Source of the DNA: DASYFG01 sp036498565
GTDB taxonomy: Bacteria > Bacillota > Bacilli > Lactobacillales > Lactobacillaceae
Direction of reading: 5' to 3'
Length of the DNA stretch: 64,000 nt
Assembly (NCBI GenBank): GCA_036498565.1
Contig: DASYFG010000004.1
Span: 1 to 64,000, forward strand
Position 1 is the first letter of the stretch, and each line of letters begins with the position of its first letter. Positions 58,343 through 64,000 of this stretch are shown piece by piece. A program made the translations under genes and the position numbers. The notes below the pieces were generated by a model. The model was not told the DNA's origin, made no database searches, and saw nothing but the letters and a program-made list of their open reading frames with translations.

Positions 58343-58365
58343 GTTAGTTGTTTAAAACAACTAAC
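58343..58365 (+). promoter_or_regulatory. XylR operator (xylO) of xylA
   Basis: GTTAGTTGTTT-A-AAACAACTAAC is a perfect 23-bp palindrome, starting 12 bases after the -10, close to the Bacillus xyl operator pattern. It is the best-formed operator in the window. Confidence 0.9.
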
Positions 58366-58404
58366 CAAATAAACCGCCCAAACAGGCGAGGAGGAATTGT
58401 TAAA

Positions 58405-59745
58405 ATGGCTGAATTATTCGATTTTCCAAAAGTAGGATACGTTGGGAACAAAACGTTGCAAGCAGGAGATGGTTTCCACTACTACAACCCTGAAGAAGTT
58501 GTGGCTGGCAAGCCAATGAAGGAGTGGTTGAAGTTCTCTGTTGCCTTTTGGCACACATTGGACCAACGTTTGGTGGATCCATTTGGTGAAGGAACGGCAA
58601 CACGTCCATGGGATGACGTGACTGACCCGTTGGAATTGGCTTTGGTAAAAGTAGATTACTTGTTTGAATTCTTGGACAAATTGGACATTGAATACTTCGC
58701 ATTCCACGATCGTGACATCGCACCAGAAGGCGCAACGTTGCGCGAAACAAACGAGCTTTTGGACAAAGTCGTTGACCGTATCGAAGAAAAGATGCAAGAA
58801 ACTGGCAAGAAGTTGTTGTGGAACACGTCAGCGTTGTTCACCAATCGTCGCTTTGTCGCTGGTGGTGCAACGACACCATTTGCTGATGTTTTGGCCTATG
58901 CTGCGGCTGAAGTGAAGCACAGTTTGGACATCGCCAAGCGTTTGAACGCTGAAAGCTATGTCTTCTGGGGTGGCCGTGAAGGTTACGAAAGTTTGTTGAA
59001 CACCGACACAAAGCGTGAATTAGACCACATCGCTGCCTTCTTCCGTTTGGCAAAAGACTACGCGAACGAAATCGGCTACACGGGTCAATTCTTGATTGAA
59101 CCAAAGGCCAAGGAACCAACCTCACACCAATACGACACAGATGTTCAAACAACCATCGCCTTCTTGAAGACATACGGATTGGAAGACGACTTCAAGTTGA
59201 ACTTGGAAGGTAACCACGCTTACTTGGCTGGACACACTTACGAACACGAAGTTCGCTTTGCGCGCGAAGCTGGTTTGTTGGGATCATTGGACGCCAACAT
59301 GGGTGACAAGCAAACGGGTTGGGACATCGACGAATTCCCTAACGACATTTACGAAGCAACGTTTGTGATGTACGAATTCTTGAAGAACGGCGGTTTGCCA
59401 ACTGGTGGCTTGAACTTTGACTCAAAGGTTCGTCGCCAAAGCTTTGAAGCATCTGATTTGTTCTACGCACACATTGCGGGTATGGACACGTACGCGGCTG
59501 GTTTACGCGTAGCGGCTAAGTTGTTGGAGGACGGTGTGTTAGAAGATGTTGTCAAAGAACGCTATGCGTCATTTGATGAAGGTATCGGCGCTGACTTTGA
59601 AGCTGGTAAAGTAACGTTTGCTGACTTTGAAAACTATGTGTTGGACAAGACGGACGATGAGATTTTGGCCAGCGTGAAGTCAGGACGTTTGGAACAAATC
59701 AAGTCAACGGTTAACAACTACATTTACAGCGTGCTTGGCGCTTAA
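58405..59745 (+). CDS. xylA: Xylose isomerase
   Basis: Converts D-xylose to D-xylulose with divalent metal. The 446-residue class II enzyme has the catalytic His in YFAFHDRD, the metal-binding E and D residues in FLIEPKAKEP, NLEGNHAYLAGH and SLDANMGDKQTGWDIDEFP. Start: GAGGAGGAATTG lies nine bases before ATG 58405; an upstream in-frame ATG would lie inside xylO. Codon use is strongly biased, as for a highly expressed gene. Xylulokinase follows after a 430-base gap filled by RNA-structure-like sequence. Confidence 0.96.
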   Translation: MAELFDFPKVGYVGNKTLQAGDGFHYYNPEEVVAGKPMKEWLKFSVAFWHTLDQRLVDPFGEGTATRPWDDVTDPLELALVKVDYLFEFLDKLDIEYFAFHDRDIAPEGATLRETNELLDKVVDRIEEKMQETGKKLLWNTSALFTNRRFVAGGATTPFADVLAYAAAEVKHSLDIAKRLNAESYVFWGGREGYESLLNTDTKRELDHIAAFFRLAKDYANEIGYTGQFLIEPKAKEPTSHQYDTDVQTTIAFLKTYGLEDDFKLNLEGNHAYLAGHTYEHEVRFAREAGLLGSLDANMGDKQTGWDIDEFPNDIYEATFVMYEFLKNGGLPTGGLNFDSKVRRQSFEASDLFYAHIAGMDTYAAGLRVAAKLLEDGVLEDVVKERYASFDEGIGADFEAGKVTFADFENYVLDKTDDEILASVKSGRLEQIKSTVNNYIYSVLGA

Positions 59746-59773
59746 TCTGCGATAAAATTGAAGAGTTATCTGT

Positions 59774-59795
59774 CAGCAAGTTTGGGATCTTGCTG
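59774..59795 (+). other. Hairpin shortly after xylA
   Basis: CAGCAAG-tttgggat-CTTGCTG, 7 perfect pairs. No T-run follows, so it is more likely an mRNA 3'-protecting structure than a terminator. Confidence 0.6.
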
Positions 59796-59808
59796 GCGTA
59801 CATAGTTT

Positions 59809-59985
59809 GTTTTGGGGTGTTGCTTTGGGGGATTTTCGGATAAAGATTTTTTCTTCCTGGACGACTGTTAACACATTTTCAAACGAAATGACGCTTTGCG
59901 TCATGCGCTGCGCGGTTCGTTTCAAAATGGTCGAAAGTCGTCCCGAAAAAATCGCCGAAAGTCAACCAAAGCAATGCCCCAAAAC
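59809..59985 (+). repeat. Very long imperfect inverted repeat between xylA and xylB
   Basis: Arms of about 75 nt (59809-59887 and 59916-59985) pair through most of their length. The outermost 15 bases pair fully with two G-U; GATTTTTTC (59845-59853) pairs with 59945-59953; GGACGAC (59859-59865) with 59937-59943; AAACGAA (59881-59887) with 59916-59922. The loop (59888-59915) begins with its own perfect hairpin ATGACGC-ttt-GCGTCAT. Mismatches form small internal loops, as in structured RNA. An ORF of 73 codons over it looks spurious. Confidence 0.85.
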
Positions 59986-60011
59986 GACAAAAATCCTGAT
60001 GATAAATGATG

Positions 60012-60100
60012 TTGGTAAAGGTTTCTAAAAGTTGAAACTTAGCTTTGACCGATGAAAAGTTACGCGCCGGAGGCGATGATGCGGCGCATCATTAACTTTT
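60012..60100 (+). other. Structured region before xylB with three-way-junction fold
   Basis: Hairpin GTTTC/GAAAC at 60021-60038, then a compact fold: outer helix AAAAGTTA (60055-60062) with TAACTTTT (60093-60100), enclosing CGCC-gga-GGCG (60065-60075) and ATGATGC-ggc-GCATCAT (60076-60092) without unpaired bases between them. It ends in TTTTTATT. This is terminator-like but more elaborate; xylB starts 79 bases later with no other promoter that I can see. Confidence 0.65.
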
Positions 60101-60178
60101 TATTCGTGTCAACGCGTTTTAGCTTTCAGCTAGCTTTACCACACCAATCTAGCAATCATCAGCATGAGGAGAAAAAAC

Positions 60179-61684
60179 ATGGCAGTAGTTCTTGGTGTCG
60201 ATCTTGGCACGTCATCGGTTAAAGTTTCGGCCGTCGCAAAAGATGGCACGATTGTGGCGCAGGAAAGTTACGACTATCCATTGATTCAATCAAAACCCGG
60301 CTATTCTGAACAAAACCCGGAAGATTGGGTTTTGGGCACGACGGTGGCTATTGTGCGTTTGATTTTAAATGACGGCATTGCCGCTGATGAAATTGAAGGC
60401 ATTTCTTATTCTGGCCAAATGCACGGCTTGGTTTTGTTAGACGCGGACAATCATGTTGTGCGGCCGGCGATTTTGTGGAACGACACGCGTACGACGCCAC
60501 AAGTTGAAGAAATTGCGGCCAAACTCGGCGAAGAATTTATTGATATTACGCGCAATAAGGCGCTTGAAGGGTTCACTTTGCCAAAAATTTTATGGGTCAA
60601 AGAAAACGAACCCAAAAACTTTGCTAAAGCAGCGACGTTTGTTTTGCCAAAAGATTATGTGCGGTACCGCATGACGGGTCAGTTGGCGTTAGAAATCTCT
60701 GATGCAGCGGGCACGGTGGCGTATGATGTGGCGAACAAGACGTGGTCAAAGACGATTCAAGACGCCTTTGATTTGCCAGCGGATTTCTTCCCGCCGGTGA
60801 TTGAAGCGATTGAGCAAGCTGGGACAGTGAGTCCACAATTTGCTGAATTCTCTGGCTTGAAGACGACCACACGCGTGTTTGGTGGGGCGGCGGATAACGC
60901 AGCTGGCGCGATTGGTGCTGGGATTTTGCAACCGAACATGGTGATGTCATCAATCGGGACGTCTGGCGTCGTGTTGAAATACGAAGATAACGCTGATGTG
61001 GATTACCACGGCAAAGTTCATTTCTTCAACCACGCGATCCCCAATCAGTTCTACTCAATGGGCGTGACTTTGGCGGCGGGCTATTCATTGAGTTGGTTCA
61101 AAAAGACCTTTGCTGGTGAAATTGGCTTCAATGAAATGGTAGAAAGCGCCGGTGACTCAACGATTGGCGCCAACGGTTTGCTGTTTACGCCGTACATTGT
61201 CGGTGAACGCACGCCGTACACCGATGGCGATGTGCGCGGAAGTTTCTTGGGAATTGACGGCACGCACGCACGCACAGACTTTGTGCGCGCTGTGTTGGAA
61301 GGGATTATCTTTAGTTTCAAAGACATCATGACGCTTTACGATGAAGCTGGGGCTGAATTTGATACCGTGGTGGCGATCGGCGGTGGTGCGAAATCACCAC
61401 TGTGGTTGCAAATTCAAGCCGATATTTTCAATAAAAAAGTCGTGACTTTGCAAAATGAACAAGGACCAGGACTTGGCGCTGCCATGTTAGCTGCGACAGG
61501 ATTAGGTTGGTTTGACACCGTGCAAGACGCGGCGCAAAGCTGGCTCACATACGGTCAAACGTATGAACCAGTGCCTGAAAATGTGGCGAAGTACGCCCGC
61601 TTGTACAATAGCTATCAAACAATTTACCAAGCAACTGCGGACATTAGCCATCAATTGTTGGCTTACCGCCGCGAAGAACTTTAA
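60179..61684 (+). CDS. xylB: Xylulokinase
   Basis: Phosphorylates D-xylulose to xylulose-5-phosphate, which enters the phosphoketolase pathway. The 501-residue FGGY kinase has LGVDLGTSSVKVSAV, the SGQMHGLVLLD segment, ILWNDTRT, and SSIGTSGVVL and AIGGGAKSPLWLQIQADIF in the second domain. GAGGAG gives ATG 60179; the ATG at 60164 has none. It is cut off from xylA by the 430-base structured gap. Confidence 0.95.
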   Translation: MAVVLGVDLGTSSVKVSAVAKDGTIVAQESYDYPLIQSKPGYSEQNPEDWVLGTTVAIVRLILNDGIAADEIEGISYSGQMHGLVLLDADNHVVRPAILWNDTRTTPQVEEIAAKLGEEFIDITRNKALEGFTLPKILWVKENEPKNFAKAATFVLPKDYVRYRMTGQLALEISDAAGTVAYDVANKTWSKTIQDAFDLPADFFPPVIEAIEQAGTVSPQFAEFSGLKTTTRVFGGAADNAAGAIGAGILQPNMVMSSIGTSGVVLKYEDNADVDYHGKVHFFNHAIPNQFYSMGVTLAAGYSLSWFKKTFAGEIGFNEMVESAGDSTIGANGLLFTPYIVGERTPYTDGDVRGSFLGIDGTHARTDFVRAVLEGIIFSFKDIMTLYDEAGAEFDTVVAIGGGAKSPLWLQIQADIFNKKVVTLQNEQGPGLGAAMLAATGLGWFDTVQDAAQSWLTYGQTYEPVPENVAKYARLYNSYQTIYQATADISHQLLAYRREEL

Positions 61685-61690
61685 GCAAAT

Positions 61691-61715
61691 GCGCCCGGTT
61701 GACGGGCGTTTTTGT
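61691..61715 (+). terminator. Terminator after xylB
   Basis: GCGCCCG-gttga-CGGGCGT with five Ts. Confidence 0.88.
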
Positions 61716-61752
61716 GTATACTGGAGAAAGTGAAACAAGTAGGAGTAATGAA

Positions 61753-62259
61753 ATGATTAAACCCATCACACTTGCCGATGCACCAGCATTGTATACATGG
61801 ATTGAAGACGACAAATCAGGCTCGTTGGGGCAATTTTTGCCGTTTCTGCGCGAGATGAAATCACTGGCTGATGAAGAGCGCTTTATTGCTAAAATGTTGG
61901 CTATACCAACCGTAAAAATGTGGACAATTCGCGCTGATGATGACACAATTATTGGTGAAATGTTGTTACATAGTTATGATCAAACGGCTAAAACTGCCAA
62001 GCTGGGATATTGGTTAGCCCGTCCATTTCGGCGACAAGGATATACAGTACGTGCCATTACTGCTGTTTTGCAGGAGGTTGATTTGACAACAGTTCAAATT
62101 GAAGCTGCCGCTGATAATTTTGGCAGTCAGGCCGTTGCATTGAAAGCGGGTTTCACCCAGATTGGTGCGCAAACGGGTGACGATGGTAAACCTGAATTGG
62201 TATTTGAAAAGCGGATAAAAAAAGAAGGAGTGGAAAATGGTACAAGCAATCTTTTTTGA
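61753..62259 (+). CDS. GNAT-family N-acetyltransferase
   Basis: The 168-residue protein has the GNAT core: IKPITLADAPALYTWI, IGEMLLHSYDQTAKTAKLGYWLARPFRRQGYTVRAITAVLQE with the acetyl-CoA-binding R/Q-x-x-G segment, and IEAAADNFGSQAVALKAGFTQIG. This resembles RimJ/RimL-like acetyltransferases that modify protein or small-molecule amines. AGGAG seven bases upstream selects ATG 61753. It overlaps the HAD gene by 23 bases. Confidence 0.82.
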   Translation: MIKPITLADAPALYTWIEDDKSGSLGQFLPFLREMKSLADEERFIAKMLAIPTVKMWTIRADDDTIIGEMLLHSYDQTAKTAKLGYWLARPFRRQGYTVRAITAVLQEVDLTTVQIEAAADNFGSQAVALKAGFTQIGAQTGDDGKPELVFEKRIKKEGVENGTSNLF

Positions 62260-62890
62260 TTTTGATGGGACGTTGGCCGATACGGCGAAATTAGCGGTGG
62301 TGGCAACGCAGCGCGCTTTTGTGGCGGCTGGTTTGCCGGAACCACAAACTGCGGACGTGTTGCATTATCAAGGTGTGCCGATTGAAACGTCTTTTCCGTT
62401 GTTGGGCGCGGCTGATTTGACACCGGCGCAGCTTGACGCGTTGTTTGCGGCGTTTCGCGAGGAATATCGTTTGGGTGAAAGTCCGGCGACGATTGAGTTA
62501 TTCCCGGGAATCGCTCAGGTTTTGCACAACTTGCAGTTGGCAGGGAAAGATTTATTTTTGTTGACGAGTAAAAAAACAGTGGTGGCGCAACGGAATTTGG
62601 CGTTGTTAGAAGTGGCGGATTACTTCACCGAAATTTACGGTTCTGACAAAGTCGTCGCCTACAAACCAAACCCTGCCGGATTAATCGACATCTTAGGAAA
62701 GCGTCACATTCAACCTGACCAAGCTGCCATGGTTGGCGATGCGACGTTTGATATTGAAGCGGGGAACGGCGCGGGCGTTTTGTCGGTGGCCGTGACTTGG
62801 GGCAGTCATGATTTGGCAAAATTGACGAGCGCACAACCGGATGTGATTGTGGATGACGCCGCCGCTTTGGAAGCGGCTTTGATGAAATAA
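62237..62890 (+). CDS. HAD-superfamily phosphatase (phosphoglycolate phosphatase/PpaX type)
   Basis: The 217-residue protein has the HAD motifs FFDFDGTLADT, LLTSKK (Ser/Thr motif II), the Lys in VVAYKPNPAGLID, and MVGDATFDIEAGNGAG. The helical cap (about 15-80) places it in subfamily I with Gph/PpaX-like enzymes. AGAAGGAGTGG gives the site, inside the end of the acetyltransferase gene. Substrate unknown. It ends in a terminator. Confidence 0.85.
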   Translation: MVQAIFFDFDGTLADTAKLAVVATQRAFVAAGLPEPQTADVLHYQGVPIETSFPLLGAADLTPAQLDALFAAFREEYRLGESPATIELFPGIAQVLHNLQLAGKDLFLLTSKKTVVAQRNLALLEVADYFTEIYGSDKVVAYKPNPAGLIDILGKRHIQPDQAAMVGDATFDIEAGNGAGVLSVAVTWGSHDLAKLTSAQPDVIVDDAAALEAALMK

Positions 62891-62911
62891 ACGACCAATT
62901 GGTCGTTTTTT
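62890..62911 (+). terminator. Terminator after the HAD gene
   Basis: ACGACC-aa-tt-GGTCGT (an almost loop-less palindrome) with six Ts, starting on the stop codon. Confidence 0.8.
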
Positions 62912-62912
62912 G

Positions 62913-62943
62913 TTGACTTCAAGTGCACTTGAAGTTGTAAAGT
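62913..62943 (+). promoter_or_regulatory. MerR-type promoter with 20-bp palindromic operator
   Basis: TTGACT (62913-62918), 19 bases, TAAAGT (62938-62943). The 19-base spacer, longer than the usual 17, and the perfect palindrome ACTTCAAGTGCACTTGAAGT (62916-62935) in it are the hallmarks of MerR-controlled promoters. The regulator encoded 19 bases downstream is the likely ligand-dependent activator. Confidence 0.9.
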
Positions 62944-62961
62944 AGACTACGAGGTAAGCAA

Positions 62962-63345
62962 ATGAGCATGACGATTGGTGAAATTGCCGAGAAAATGGCG
63001 ATGAGTACAGCGACAATTCGTTACTATGAAGAGCAGGGGATTCTGCCGTTTGTTGCGCGTGACAGCGGTGGAAGACGTGTGTTTGGTGATGATGCGGTGC
63101 ATTTATTGACGACGGTTCAGCATTTGAAAAACACGGGGATGTCGATTGCCGATATCAAAACCTATGTTGCTTGGATTGTCGCTGGTGAAGCGACTGTGCC
63201 CAAACGTTTGGCATTTTTAGAAAGTCATCGCCAAAAAGTGCTCGCAAAGATTGCCTTAGAACAAGAAAGTCTCGCAGCGGTGGAAGTCAAAATTAACAAC
63301 TATCACCACCGCGCTCAAAAATTGGAGGAAACATCACATGAGTAA
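62962..63345 (+). CDS. MerR-family transcriptional regulator
   Basis: The 127-residue protein has the MerR winged HTH (TIGEIAEKMAMSTATIRYYEEQGILPFVARDSGGRRVF, about 4-42) and a coiled-coil dimer helix (LAFLESHRQKVLAKIALEQESLAAVEVKI). It lacks the Cys of metal sensors and most resembles the AdhR/YraB group that often controls oxidoreductase genes. GAGGTAAG precedes the ATG; the in-frame second Met is at 62968. It overlaps the SDR gene by eight bases, so operator, regulator and target form one unit. Confidence 0.9.
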   Translation: MSMTIGEIAEKMAMSTATIRYYEEQGILPFVARDSGGRRVFGDDAVHLLTTVQHLKNTGMSIADIKTYVAWIVAGEATVPKRLAFLESHRQKVLAKIALEQESLAAVEVKINNYHHRAQKLEETSHE

Positions 63346-64000
63346 GATTGCAATTGTTACAGGTGGCAGCCGCGGAATTGGCCGCGCAACGGTTTTGGAA
63401 TTCGCCGGTAAAGGCGTGGATGTTATTTTCACTTACAACTCTGGCGCAACAGAAGCACAAGAAGTTGTTGCAGCAGTTGAAGCACTTGGCGCACGTGCGA
63501 TTGCATTGCAATTAAACGTCGCTGAACAAGACACGTTTGCTGCTTTTGCCGACAACGTTAAAGACGCTTTGGCGCAATTAGGTGCGGAAAAGTTTGATAT
63601 TTTGGTGAACAACGCCGGTACATCTAACCACGACAAAATTTTGGATATCACGCCAGATGCCTTGGACAGCTTGTACACAGTGCATGTCAAATCCGTGGTC
63701 TTTTTGACACAAGCGTTGACGCCGTTGCAAAATGATGGTGGGGTGATTATCAACACATCATCTGGTTTGACTCGTTTGACGTTTGCTGGTAGTGGATTGT
63801 ATGGCATGTTGAAAGCGGCGGTGGAGACATTGACGCGTTACATGGCTGTTGAATTTGCTGATCGTAAAATCCGTGTGAACGTGGTTGCACCGGGTCCAAT
63901 CGCGACGGGATTTAGTGGCTTGGATGCGAATACCGCCCAACAAGAAGCTTTGAGTGGTCACACGGCCTTGGGACGTGTGGGTCAACCAGAAGATGTTGCC
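63338..64000 (+). CDS. Short-chain dehydrogenase/reductase, 3' end cut by window
   Basis: The 221 residues seen have the SDR Rossmann motif TGGSRGIG (8-15), NNAG, the catalytic Ser in INTSSG and YxxxK (YGMLK), and the PGPIATGF cofactor loop. The fold matches FabG-like or glucose-dehydrogenase-like reductases; the substrate cannot be told. GGAGG lies before the ATG, which lies in the end of the MerR gene. The reading frame runs open to the window edge. Confidence 0.9.
   Translation, partial: MSKIAIVTGGSRGIGRATVLEFAGKGVDVIFTYNSGATEAQEVVAAVEALGARAIALQLNVAEQDTFAAFADNVKDALAQLGAEKFDILVNNAGTSNHDKILDITPDALDSLYTVHVKSVVFLTQALTPLQNDGGVIINTSSGLTRLTFAGSGLYGMLKAAVETLTRYMAVEFADRKIRVNVVAPGPIATGFSGLDANTAQQEALSGHTALGRVGQPEDVA

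Noticed and set aside
58348..58404. Longer start for xylA
   Set aside because: It begins inside the XylR operator, while GAGGAGGA fits ATG 58405.
59807..60028. 73-codon ORF between xylA and xylB
   Set aside because: It runs through the long inverted repeat, has no ribosome binding site and has no protein-like features.
1..64000. Mobile elements, prophage, CRISPR arrays, toxin-antitoxin or restriction systems
   Set aside because: I found no transposase, integrase, cas or restriction gene, and no regular direct-repeat array other than the mraZ boxes.

Overview
The window is chromosomal DNA of a heterofermentative lactic acid bacterium (Firmicutes, Lactobacillaceae). The gene order is that of the Leuconostoc/Weissella branch, and base composition, heavy use of TTG for Leu and an intact xylose isomerase pathway suggest a Weissella-like organism. 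The genus is inference. Nearly every gene is intact, densely packed and on the plus strand. I see no insertion sequence, prophage, CRISPR array or obvious genomic island.

Layout. 1-310: 3' tip of a 23S rRNA gene, a 5S rRNA gene and its terminator, i.e. the end of an rRNA operon. 364-8688: the conserved spx-mecA-coiA-pepF-yjbH-relQ-nadK-rluD-type block of Firmicutes, joining redox-stress control (Spx), Clp adaptors (MecA, YjbH), a small (p)ppGpp synthetase and NAD kinase; an Rgg-type regulator sits inside it. 8707-13926: MgtE, then a beta-glucoside PTS set (IIB, IIA, 6-phospho-beta-glucosidase, IIC) with two promoters, each overlapped by a perfect cre box. 13959-20342: yslB on the minus strand facing murI-rdgB-ysnB, then DUF948-ytxH, then pepQ and ccpA divergently around a cre box. 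20430-31743: an OatA-type acyltransferase, a lone tRNA-Lys, an Xaa-Pro peptidase, phosphoesterases, yutD, priA, and a membrane-protein/GT2 pair likely to glycosylate the cell surface. 31847-51439: ftsK and the complete dcw cluster (mraZ to divIVA), ending in an Ile T-box and ileS. 51610-61684: a seven-gene xyloside/xylose cluster (transporter, GH43, xylose symporter, epimerase, XylR, XylA, XylB) with two XylR operators and two cre boxes. 61753-64000: an acetyltransferase, a HAD phosphatase, and a MerR regulator overlapping a short-chain dehydrogenase cut by the window end.

How it works together. CcpA, encoded here, has matching cre boxes at the beta-glucoside promoters, at its own promoter and at both xylose promoters, so sugar use in the window forms one visible carbon-catabolite circuit. 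XylR, encoded within the xylose cluster, has a perfect 23-bp palindromic operator before xylA and an 18/23 match before the transporter gene.

Less ordinary points: a very long imperfect hairpin plus a three-way-junction structure filling the xylA-xylB gap; an 11-bp inverted repeat linking the tRNA-Lys anticodon arm to its 3' flank; predicted leaderless starts for murI and priA; loss of the C-terminal zinc cysteines in IleS; a tiny ORF divergent from the rgg gene; and a structured, SD-less leader before relQ.
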